NCBI GenBank assembly: GCA_028275245.1
Contig: JAPWVA010000061.1
Span: 1-6,928 of the forward strand
Direction of reading: 5' to 3'
Origin: Actinomycetota bacterium
Lineage (GTDB): Bacteria > Actinomycetota > Geothermincolia > Geothermincolales > RBG-13-55-18
Length of the DNA stretch: 6,928 nt
The notes under the pieces were generated by a model. The model ran no database searches. It saw only the letters and a program-made list of their open reading frames with translations, and had not been told where the DNA came from. This document shows, piece by piece, positions 1-5,827 of this stretch; position 1 is the first letter of the stretch, and each line of letters begins with the position of its first letter. The translations under genes were made by a program, and so were the position numbers.

Positions 1-445
1 TGTACATGTCGGCGTCCTTGAGGGTCATGTGTGCGTTCAGCTTGCCGCCGTAGAACTGGCGCGTAGGCTTGGGCTTTTCGCCTTCCATCTCCAGGGCGAT
101 GATGTCGGTCACCAGTGGGGCACCCAGATCCACCGCCAGCGCCGGGGCCAGGTCCACGCCTTGGGCCGTGTTGCCGATGAGCACCAGGCCAGGCTGGTTT
201 TCCTTGATGAGGGCAGATAGGGCCTTCTGGTACGCCTCCGAGTTGTAGTTCTCAAACATGGGGTCGTCCACGTAGAGGACCTTGTCGGCGTACCCCGCCG
301 CTTTCTCGGCGAAGGAGTCCACACCCTTGCCTAGAAGTACCGCCACCACATTTCCGCCCAGCTGGGCGGCGCCGCAAAGCATCTCCAGGGATACGTCGCG
401 CAGTTCCCCGCGACGGTGCTCCATCAACACGAAGATGTCCTTCAT
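1..445 (-). CDS. etfA: Electron transfer flavoprotein alpha subunit, N-terminal part (cut by window edge)
   Basis: The first 148 codons of an EtfA are present; the rest lies beyond the left edge. The protein begins MKDIFVLMEHRRGELRDVSL, followed by a Rossmann-like domain I with VVAVLLGKGVDSFAEKAA, the segment KVLYVDDP, and GLVLIGNTAQGVDLAPALA, then DLGAPLVTDI. This is the typical EtfA order. The FAD-binding C-terminal domain is not in view. There is no extra N-terminal ferredoxin domain, which some EtfA proteins carry. The ATG directly abuts the TAA of etfB with no spacer, so the two are almost certainly translationally coupled; AAGGGG about nine bases upstream may serve as ribosome site. EtfAB carries electrons from acyl-CoA dehydrogenases to further acceptors in the cytoplasm. 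The family call is firm; the redox partners are inferred. Confidence 0.93.
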   Translation of the reverse strand, partial: MKDIFVLMEHRRGELRDVSLEMLCGAAQLGGNVVAVLLGKGVDSFAEKAAGYADKVLYVDDPMFENYNSEAYQKALSALIKENQPGLVLIGNTAQGVDLAPALAVDLGAPLVTDIIALEMEGEKPKPTRQFYGGKLNAHMTLKDADMY

Positions 446-1240
446 TTAGATCAACCCCTTCTCCTTCAGGATCTGGGCCAGCTTGGCCGCCGTTTCCTCC
501 GGATCACCTTCTAGGATCTCCGCCATCTCCCCGACCTCGGGGACGGAGAACTTCTCGAGAACCGCCCAGGAGCCCGCCTCTCCCACTTCCGAGGGATCGA
601 GCCCCAGGTCGGCCGCGCTCTTCACCACGATCTCCTTCTTGGCCGCCTGCTTTATACCCTTGAAGGAAGCGTAGCGGGGTTCGTTGATGCCCGTCTGAAT
701 ACCCAACACGCAGGGGAGTTCAATCTCCAGGTACTCCATGAGCCCGCCTTCCAGCTCCCGGCCCACCCTGGCCTTCTTGCCGTCCTCCAGGATCTCCAGG
801 TCCTTGACGTAGGTGGCGTGGGGCACGCCTAGCAGCTCGGCCAGGGCCACCGGCACCACCGCATAACCGTCATCGTCGGCCAGGGCACCGGTGAAGACGA
901 TGTCGTACTCCAGGTCCTTGATGGCGGCAGCCAGGGCTTTAGCCACCGCGAAACCGTCGGAGCCGGCGAAGGCCGGGTCGTCCAGGCGAATGGCGTCATC
1001 TCCGCCCTTGGCCAGCGCCATGCGGATTACCTCGTCATTCTCCTTGCCGCCCAAGCTTATCACCGTCACCTTGCCACCCATCTTCTCCTTGATCTGGATG
1101 GCCTCCTCCACGGCATAGTTGTCGCACTCGTTGATGCCGAAGGACAACCTGCTCTTGTCGATGTCCCGGCCCGAGGCGTCGATGTGAACCTCGGATTCCG
1201 CTGTGTCCGGAACCCTTTTCACGCACACGATCATGTTCAT
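446..1240 (-). CDS. etfB: Electron transfer flavoprotein beta subunit
   Basis: A complete EtfB of 264 residues, the normal family length. It opens with MNMIVCVKRVPDT, contains the LSFGINECDNYAVEEAI segment at 32-48, and carries the EtfB signature VGRELEGGLMEYLEIELP at 159-176, followed by NEPRYASFKGIKQAAKK at 186-202, the partner-recognition loop region. The C-terminal helix is preceded by ILEGDPEE, as usual. The ATG at 1240 is chosen over the one at 1234 because GAGGTGA lies seven bases before it; the open frame runs on to 1558, but that extension lies antisense-frame within the Fe-S gene and lacks EtfB character. The nucleotide-binding stretch at 121-130 reads ADDDGYAVVP, unlike the textbook EtfB versions I remember. 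It pairs with EtfA to form a soluble FAD-containing electron carrier. The gene follows the Fe-S oxidoreductase by 77 nt that include a terminator. Confidence 0.95.
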   Translation of the reverse strand: MNMIVCVKRVPDTAESEVHIDASGRDIDKSRLSFGINECDNYAVEEAIQIKEKMGGKVTVISLGGKENDEVIRMALAKGGDDAIRLDDPAFAGSDGFAVAKALAAAIKDLEYDIVFTGALADDDGYAVVPVALAELLGVPHATYVKDLEILEDGKKARVGRELEGGLMEYLEIELPCVLGIQTGINEPRYASFKGIKQAAKKEIVVKSAADLGLDPSEVGEAGSWAVLEKFSVPEVGEMAEILEGDPEETAAKLAQILKEKGLI

Positions 1241-1294
1241 GCTCTCTTCACCTCTTCCTGAGATCCAACCTCCGCCTTCCCGAACCTGCGAGGA

Positions 1295-1328
1295 CAGGCC
1301 TAAGAAAAAGGCCCTGATCACAGGGCCT
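1295..1328 (-). terminator. Intrinsic terminator with a competing downstream hairpin, between the Fe-S gene and etfB
   Basis: Read on the minus strand, arm AGGCCCTG (1328-1321), a four-base loop TGAT, and arm CAGGGCCT (1316-1309) form a perfect eight-pair stem, followed directly by TTTTCTT (1308-1302). The TGA stop of the Fe-S gene lies within the loop. Seven bases after the stem, AGGCCTG (1301-1295) can pair with the same CAGGGCCT arm with one bulged G. The two hairpins are mutually exclusive, and the second would enclose the T tract in its loop. On the plus strand no T tract follows, so the direction is clear. Partial termination or attenuation before etfBA is an inference. Confidence 0.75.
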
Positions 1329-2454
1329 CGGCCAGCAACTCTAGGATATCTGCCACCCTCATCTCCTCCTCGATTCCCCTCACCTTGGTGGCGTCCTCCA
1401 GGGTGAGGAGGCAGAAGGGGCAGGCTACGGCGATCACCTCGGCGCCCATATCCTTGGCGTCGGTGACCCGGACCTCGGCCAGCCTTTCCGCCTTGGACTC
1501 GCTTTCCACCCACATCTTCCCGCCGCCGCCCTCGCAGCATAGGCTCCTCTCGCGGCAACGGTCGAACTCCCGGAACTCCACCCCGGGTATGCGGGTGATG
1601 ATGTAGCGGGGCTCGTCGTAGATGGAGTTCTGCTTGCCCAAAAAGCAGGGGTCATGGTAGGTGACCACCTTGTTGATCTCCTTGCTCAGCGTCAGCTTCC
1701 CGTCCTCCAGCAGCTGTGCCACGAGCTCGGTGTAGTGGAGGACGGGATGGCGCAGTCCGTGGTACTCCTTCTTGAGGGTGTTGTAGCAGTGGGGGCTGAT
1801 GGTGACGACGCGGTTCACGTTGAAGGAGTTGAGGAGCTCCACGTTCTCCTCGTCGCACATCTCGAACAGGCCTTCTTCGCCCAGGCGGCGCACCTCGCTG
1901 CCGCAGCAGCTCTCATCCTCCCCCATGATGCCGAAATCCACCCCTGCCGCCTGGAACACCTTGACCAGGGACTGGGCCACCTTCATGACCCGGGGGTCAT
2001 AGGCGTCGGTGCAGCAGACGAACAGGAGCACGTCTGTGGTTTCCTCCGCCTCGGGCTCCAGGACCTTCACGTCCAAATCACCTATCCAGTCCATCCTCTT
2101 GGCCCGGGGGGAACCCCAAGGATTCCCATCCTTGAAGATGGATTCCAGGGCATCCCTGACGGTGGGCTGCACCCTACCCTCCTCTATCTGCAGGCTGCGC
2201 AGGCCGATGAGGACCTCCAGGGGCTCGAGGCCCTTGGGGCAGCGGGCGGCGCAGGTATAGCAGGTGGTGCAGTCCCAGATCTCCGGCCGCTGGGAGAGCT
2301 CCTCCAGCCTCTCCTCGTTCTGGGTGTCGTACATGAAGCGTCTCACATTGAGGTTGGTCCTCATGGATACCGGGCAACCGCCGGTACACCTGCCACACTG
2401 GATGCAGCCGAGAAGGTCGTACTTCTCGATGAAGGAGATTTCTTCAGTGCTCAT
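1318..2454 (-). CDS. Soluble HdrD-like (HdrC-HdrB fusion) Fe-S oxidoreductase, probable ETF redox partner
   Basis: A 378-residue protein with two N-terminal [4Fe-4S] motifs, CIQCGRCTGGCP (Cys17, 20, 23, 27) and CTTCYTCAARCP (Cys62, 65, 68, 72), followed by two CCG domains. CCG1 has Cys147/148, Cys183-Cys184-Gly185 and Cys223; CCG2 has Cys270, Cys306-Cys307, and ACPFC (Cys345, Cys348), a full five-cysteine set. This is the HdrC-HdrB architecture also found in HdrD, GlpC and related proteins. There is no hydrophobic membrane segment, unlike the NarI-domain Fe-S proteins that link ETF to quinone. The start has GGAGCGGGG a few bases upstream and its own promoter at 2544-2573. Its position just before etfBA suggests it exchanges electrons with EtfAB, perhaps passing them to a membrane or disulfide-type acceptor; the real acceptor cannot be read from sequence. 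The family is certain, the role inferred. Confidence 0.9.
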   Translation of the reverse strand: MSTEEISFIEKYDLLGCIQCGRCTGGCPVSMRTNLNVRRFMYDTQNEERLEELSQRPEIWDCTTCYTCAARCPKGLEPLEVLIGLRSLQIEEGRVQPTVRDALESIFKDGNPWGSPRAKRMDWIGDLDVKVLEPEAEETTDVLLFVCCTDAYDPRVMKVAQSLVKVFQAAGVDFGIMGEDESCCGSEVRRLGEEGLFEMCDEENVELLNSFNVNRVVTISPHCYNTLKKEYHGLRHPVLHYTELVAQLLEDGKLTLSKEINKVVTYHDPCFLGKQNSIYDEPRYIITRIPGVEFREFDRCRERSLCCEGGGGKMWVESESKAERLAEVRVTDAKDMGAEVIAVACPFCLLTLEDATKVRGIEEEMRVADILELLAEAL

Positions 2455-2722
2455 GATTACCCCGCTCCATCTCTTACTCTGAAGTCCCTGCCATCACTTC
2501 TACGTCCACTGGCCTGGGGAGGAAACCTATCAGAGGCCAACCTATTATATTCGAACGGGATTTTCTCTTTCAAGCAAGATGGATAATCCCCGCGTTTTAT
2601 TTCGTTGATCCCGGCAAAGGCCTCATCGCGCCCGCTACCCGCCGGCAGGAAGGGCGAGGCACAGCTCGGACCTGAGACGGGATTGAGATAGCTCACAGTG
2701 GCGAAGGAGCTCGCGGTGGGCC
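2455..2722 (-). promoter_or_regulatory. Intergenic leader of the Fe-S/ETF gene group
   Basis: This 268-nt spacer separates the mutase small subunit from the Fe-S gene. It holds one clear promoter (given separately), from which an untranslated leader of roughly 80 nt would reach the Fe-S start. An 89-codon open frame crosses it (2457-2726), but its product is low in recognisable structure and its ATG lies inside the preceding gene's stop region, so I do not call it. No convincing terminator for the mutase genes is visible. Confidence 0.55.
2544..2573 (-). promoter_or_regulatory. Sigma-A/sigma-70 type promoter for the Fe-S oxidoreductase (and possibly etfBA)
   Basis: On the minus strand, TTGAAA (2573-2568) is followed after an 18-bp spacer by a perfect TATAAT (2549-2544). 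The local sequence is A/T-rich against a G/C-rich background. Transcription would begin near 2537, about 80 nt before the Fe-S start codon. This is the best promoter match in the window and marks the Fe-S/ETF group as separately transcribed from the mutase genes. Confidence 0.75.
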
Positions 2723-3151
2723 TCAACTCAGCCTCTTGTGCAAGAAGGACACTATATCCGCTATGGGCGTGCCGGGGCCGAAGATCTCGGCAACCCCCAT
2801 GCGCTTTAGCTCCTCCGCGTCCTCCCGAGGGATGATGCCCCCGCCGAAGACCATTATGTCCCCGGCACCCCTTTCCCTGAGGATCTGAAGCACCTTGGGG
2901 AAGTAGGTCATGTGGGCCCCGGAGAGGATGGACAACCCCACCGCGTCCACGTCCTCCTGGATGGCCGCCTCAACTATCTGTTCCGCTGTCTGGTGCAGGC
3001 CTGTGTAAATTACCTCGAAACCGGCCTCCGCGAGCCCGCGGGCCACCACCTTGGCCCCTCGGTCATGACCATCGAGCCCCGGCTTGGCGATGAGGATGCG
3101 GAACCTCTTCCCTTCCAACTCGCCCTCCGTCCTGCTATCTCCCCGGCCCAT
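2723..3151 (-). CDS. icmB: Acyl-CoA mutase small subunit, B12-binding (isobutyryl-CoA mutase / methylmalonyl-CoA mutase C-terminal domain type)
   Basis: A 142-residue stand-alone cobalamin-binding domain. It has the base-off/His-on motif in KPGLDGHDRG, with Asp27, His29 (the lower cobalt ligand) and Gly32 as DxHxxG and Lys23 just before it; then SILSGAH at 74-80 (SxL motif) and FGGG at 102-105. The length fits separate small subunits such as Streptomyces IcmB, and stretches such as YTGLHQT, AIQED and VFGGGIIP look like that protein from memory. It forms the holo-mutase with the large subunit encoded 67 nt upstream. The start at 3151 has AAAGG seven bases before it. The first 15 residues are a charged leader without domain character. 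The fold is certain; the isobutyryl assignment rests on the large subunit. Confidence 0.95.
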   Translation of the reverse strand: MGRGDSRTEGELEGKRFRILIAKPGLDGHDRGAKVVARGLAEAGFEVIYTGLHQTAEQIVEAAIQEDVDAVGLSILSGAHMTYFPKVLQILRERGAGDIMVFGGGIIPREDAEELKRMGVAEIFGPGTPIADIVSFLHKRLS

Positions 3152-3218
3152 TAGCAGACCTTTGCCGGGGACGCCCGGGACCGTCGAGGGTCAGACAATC
3201 CTTGCTCCCCATGCCCCC

Positions 3219-4859
3219 TCAGAAGATGACGGGCTCCCGGTAGGTACCGAAGACCTCCTTAAGGGCCCCGACGATCTCCCCTTCCGTACAATAAGCCCGG
3301 GAGCAGTTGATGATGAGGGGCATGAGGTTGGCGTCCCCCCGGGCGCCCTCCTTCAGTTCCTTGAGCCTTCTCTCCACCTCTGCGTTGCTTCTCTCGGCCC
3401 GCAGTCGAGCCAGCCTCTCCCTCTGTCTTTTCTCCACTGCGGGGTCAATGCGCATTATCTCTATCTCCAGCCTCTCGTCGGGGTCCCGGAAGCGGTTCAC
3501 CCCCACCACCACCCTCCTCCCCTCCTCGATCTCCTTCTGATAGCGGTAGGCCGCGTCGGCGATCTCCCTCTGGAAGAAACCCTGTTCGATGGCGGCCAGC
3601 ACCCCTCCCAGCTCCTCTATCCTGCGCAGGTACTCCTCGGCCCCTTCCTCCATCCTCCTGGTGAGGTGTTCCACATAGTAAGAACCGCCCAGGGGATCGA
3701 TGACGTGGGCCACCCCCGACTCATAGGCGATCACCTGCTGGGTCCTGAGGGCTATCTGCACCGCCTTCTCGGTGGGCAGTGCCCAGGTCTCGTCCATGGA
3801 GTTAGTGTGCAAACTCTGGGTCCCACCCAGAACCGCCGCTAGTGCCTCCAGTGCGGTGCGCACGATGTTGTTCTCAGGCTGCTGGGCGGTGAGGGAGCAG
3901 CCGGCGGTCTGGGTATGGAACCTCATCATCCAGGAGCGGGGATCCTTGGCCCCGTACTTCTCCCGCATGTACCTGGCCCATAGGCGTCGCGCCGCCCGGA
4001 ACTTGGCCACCTCCTCGAAGAAGTCCATGTGACAGTTGAAGAAGAAGGAGAGGCGGGGTGCGAACTCATCCACGTCCAACCCCGCCGCGATTCCCGCCTC
4101 AACGTAGGCAAAGCCATCGGCTAGGGTGAAGGCCAACTCCTGGACGGCGGTGGAACCGGCCTCCCGGATGTGGTAACCGCTTATGCTGATGGTGTTCCAG
4201 CGGGGCACCTCCCGTGAGCAGAAGGCCATGATGTCGGTGATGAGGCGCATGGAGGGGCGGGGCGGGAAGATCCAGGATTTCTGGGCTATGTATTCCTTGA
4301 GTATGTCGTTCTGGATGGTCCCTCCCAGCTCCCGGAAGGAAACGCCCTGCTTTTCGCCCACGCACAGGTAAAAGGCCAAAAGAACCGCGGCGGGCCCGTT
4401 GATGGTCATAGAAGTAGTGATGTCCTTGAGGGGAATCCCCTCGAAGAGGATCTCCATGTCCCGCAGGGAATCGATGGCCACGCCACAACGCCCCACCTCC
4501 CCCTCGGAGAGGGGATCATCGGAATCCCGGCCCATGATGGTAGGCATGTCGAAGGCCACCGAGAGGCCCGTCTGGCCCCTTTCCAAAAGGAACTTGTAGC
4601 GCCGGTTGGTGTCCTCCGCCGTTCCGTAACCGGCGAACTGCCGCATGGTCCAGAGCTTGCCCCGGTACATGGTGGGGTGGATGCCCCGGGTGAAGGGATA
4701 TAGGCCCGGGTAGCCCAGCTCGTGCTGGTAATCGAATCCGGGCAGGTCCTCGGGGGTGTAAAGGGGATCCTGCTCCCCGCCGGAAAGGGTGGTGAAGATC
4801 ACGTCTTCGCGCAAGGGCCTTCCCGAGTAACAGTCCCTCAACCAGCTTTCCTTGTCCAT
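3219..4859 (-). CDS. icmA: Acyl-CoA mutase large subunit with isobutyryl-CoA mutase specificity residues (methylmalonyl-CoA mutase family)
   Basis: A 546-residue TIM-barrel catalytic subunit lacking the B12 domain, as in two-component mutases (usual length about 550). Family landmarks include TMRQFAGYGTAEDTNRRYKF, GLSVAFDMPT, GTIQNDILKEYIAQ, ISISGYHIREAG with His230 (His244 of Propionibacterium methylmalonyl-CoA mutase), APRLSFFF and TQSLHTNSMDE. Residues matching Tyr89 and Arg207 of that enzyme are Phe75 and Gln193; their 118-residue spacing is identical, so the alignment has no gap between them. Phe/Gln is the pair of isobutyryl-CoA mutase (Phe80/Gln198), which lacks the arginine that holds the methylmalonyl carboxylate. 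The likely reaction is isobutyryl-CoA to n-butyryl-CoA. The start at 4859 is preceded by GGAGG with five-base spacing; an ATG at 4871 and the open frame up to 5123 add only non-homologous sequence. Automatic annotation would probably say methylmalonyl-CoA mutase. Confidence 0.93.
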   Translation of the reverse strand: MDKESWLRDCYSGRPLREDVIFTTLSGGEQDPLYTPEDLPGFDYQHELGYPGLYPFTRGIHPTMYRGKLWTMRQFAGYGTAEDTNRRYKFLLERGQTGLSVAFDMPTIMGRDSDDPLSEGEVGRCGVAIDSLRDMEILFEGIPLKDITTSMTINGPAAVLLAFYLCVGEKQGVSFRELGGTIQNDILKEYIAQKSWIFPPRPSMRLITDIMAFCSREVPRWNTISISGYHIREAGSTAVQELAFTLADGFAYVEAGIAAGLDVDEFAPRLSFFFNCHMDFFEEVAKFRAARRLWARYMREKYGAKDPRSWMMRFHTQTAGCSLTAQQPENNIVRTALEALAAVLGGTQSLHTNSMDETWALPTEKAVQIALRTQQVIAYESGVAHVIDPLGGSYYVEHLTRRMEEGAEEYLRRIEELGGVLAAIEQGFFQREIADAAYRYQKEIEEGRRVVVGVNRFRDPDERLEIEIMRIDPAVEKRQRERLARLRAERSNAEVERRLKELKEGARGDANLMPLIINCSRAYCTEGEIVGALKEVFGTYREPVIF

Positions 4860-4869
4860 CTCCCCCTCC
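4860..4869 (-). promoter_or_regulatory. Ribosome binding site that fixes the mutase large-subunit start
   Basis: GGAGG (4869-4865) stands five bases before the ATG at 4859. The competing in-frame ATG at 4871 would overlap this element and has only a weak AGGT upstream, so the shorter start is preferred. Confidence 0.7.
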
Positions 4870-5164
4870 ATAGACCTACCTGCCGCGGACCACTGAAGGG
4901 CCCATCCCGCGAAGGCCCGTGTGTTTACCGACGGAAACGGGGTTAACCCTATACCGACCCTCCCCTCTACCCCGCCTCCGGGGATCGACGGCCTCCGGAG
5001 GACTAGCTCGGGTCCCGGCACCCCGACCCCTCGGCGCCACCATTCACGCCCTCGCCAGTTCCTCAACTTTCGGGCGAACTTTCCCAAGCGAGCCCCCGCC
5101 ACAGCGAACTCAAAGTCAGACAACGACGCTTTAGAGGGCGCCGGGATCCCCCGACCCCGACTTC
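4870..5164 (-). other. Spacer between cobO and the mutase genes, with palindromes and short repeats
   Basis: With the adjacent ribosome site this is a 305-nt stretch without a credible gene. The mutase frame stays open through it to 5123, but the product is Gly/Arg/Pro-rich and not family-like. It contains the perfect palindrome GGGTTAACCC (4940-4949) between two direct copies of TACCGAC (4926-4932 and 4952-4958), and GCCTCCGG twice (4974-4981, 4991-4998), the second within the palindrome CCTCCGGAGG. I find no -35/-10 pair good enough to call, and no cobalamin riboswitch core. Confidence 0.45.
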
Positions 5165-5674
5165 TCAGTACTCGATTCCCTTGCGCATGGCCACGCCCTT
5201 CCTGTAGTGGTGCTTCACCTCCCTGATCTCGCTTACCATGTCCGCCAGCTCCACCAGCTCCGGGGGGGCGTACCTGCCCGTGCAGACCACTTCCATCTCC
5301 GGGGGAACGGAGCTCAGGAATTCCAGCACCTCGTCCAGGGGAAGCAAGCCGTAGTCGAGGGCCACGTTTATCTCGTCTAGGATGAGCATCTGATGCTTCC
5401 CCTCCCTGACCACCTTCTTGGCCAGCTCCAGTCCTTCCCTGGCCAAGCGTACGTCCTCCTCCTCCGGTGCCCCCTTCATCACGAAGGAGTCCCTACCCGC
5501 CATCACGATGGTGAAGCCGGGGAGAAACTCACGGCAAGCCACCAGTTCCCCGTAGGTCCTTCCCTTCATGAACTGGATCATGAACACCTTCATGCCGTGG
5601 CCCAGGGCCCTCAAGCCCTGCCCCAGGGCCGCCGTCGTCTTTCCCTTGCCGTCGCCCGTATATACCTGGATCAT
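5165..5674 (-). CDS. cobO: Corrinoid (cob(I)yrinic acid a,c-diamide) adenosyltransferase, CobO/CobA/BtuR type
   Basis: A 169-residue P-loop ATP:corrinoid adenosyltransferase that transfers the 5'-deoxyadenosyl group of ATP to reduced corrinoid. It starts MIQVYTGDGKGKTTAALG, with the family P-loop at 7-14, then FMIQFMKG (31-38), the Walker B-like LILDEINVALDYGLL (97-111), CTGRYAPPEL (131-140), and the C-terminal signature of LADMVSEIREVKHHYRKG and KGIEY. I take the ATG at 5674 because the family begins with this segment; AGGAGG lies 12 bases and AAGG four bases upstream. An in-frame ATG at 5755 would add 27 residues without homology and has a purine run touching the codon. The length matches short CobO proteins. 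It is 305 nt upstream of an adenosylcobalamin-dependent mutase and so probably provides that cofactor. Confidence 0.94.
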   Translation of the reverse strand: MIQVYTGDGKGKTTAALGQGLRALGHGMKVFMIQFMKGRTYGELVACREFLPGFTIVMAGRDSFVMKGAPEEEDVRLAREGLELAKKVVREGKHQMLILDEINVALDYGLLPLDEVLEFLSSVPPEMEVVCTGRYAPPELVELADMVSEIREVKHHYRKGVAMRKGIEY

Positions 5675-5772
5675 CCTTCCTTTTGCCCTCCTCAGCGGAA
5701 CGAGATGGGAACCTCTCCCCTGCAAGGGCGATAAGCTCCAGGGCCAAAGCCCCATCCCTCCCGCTCCCTGTC

Positions 5773-5803
5773 CCGGTTGCCCCGCCGGGCGGGGAAAACC
5801 CGG
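5773..5803 (-). other. GC-rich stem-loop between the zinc-ribbon gene and cobO
   Basis: On the minus strand the outer arms CCGGGTT and AACCGG (one bulged G) enclose an inner stem CCCCGC/GCGGGG with a CCG loop. No T tract follows in either direction, so it is not a standard intrinsic terminator. It may protect an mRNA end or be incidental in GC-rich DNA. The whole spacer from the zinc-ribbon stop to cobO is 153 nt. Confidence 0.45.
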
Positions 5804-5827
5804 TGCTCTCAGTGCCTCCCGCCGCCT

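Noticed and set aside
1241..1558. N-terminal extension of etfB (106 codons)
   Set aside because: Mostly overlaps the Fe-S gene in another frame, crosses the terminator and is not EtfB-like; a good ribosome site supports the start at 1240.
1654..2586. 310-codon plus-strand open frame
   Set aside because: It lies antisense to the Fe-S oxidoreductase gene; its product has no recognisable domain, and the minus strand shows clear cysteine motifs and family sequence.
2600..2722. Possible cobalamin riboswitch before the Fe-S gene (a GCCACTGTGAGC string is present on the minus strand)
   Set aside because: The rest of the B12-box core does not follow, and the downstream gene does not need B12.
2457..2726. 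89-codon minus-strand frame between the mutase small subunit and the Fe-S gene
   Set aside because: No domain, no good ribosome site, and it runs across the strong promoter at 2544-2573, which would be untranslated leader.
3084..3842. 252-codon plus-strand open frame
   Set aside because: Antisense to both mutase subunits; Pro/Leu/His-rich product typical of a shadow frame in GC-rich DNA.
4860..5123. N-terminal extension of the mutase large subunit (88 codons)
   Set aside because: Gly/Arg/Pro-rich without homology; GGAGG with correct spacing precedes the start at 4859.
5675..5755. Longer cobO start at 5755
   Set aside because: The extra 27 residues are not family-like, and known short CobO proteins begin right at the P-loop segment; the purine run touches the ATG with no spacing.
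5773..5803. Intrinsic terminator after the zinc-ribbon gene
   Set aside because: The stem is strong but no T tract follows on either strand; kept only as a stem-loop.
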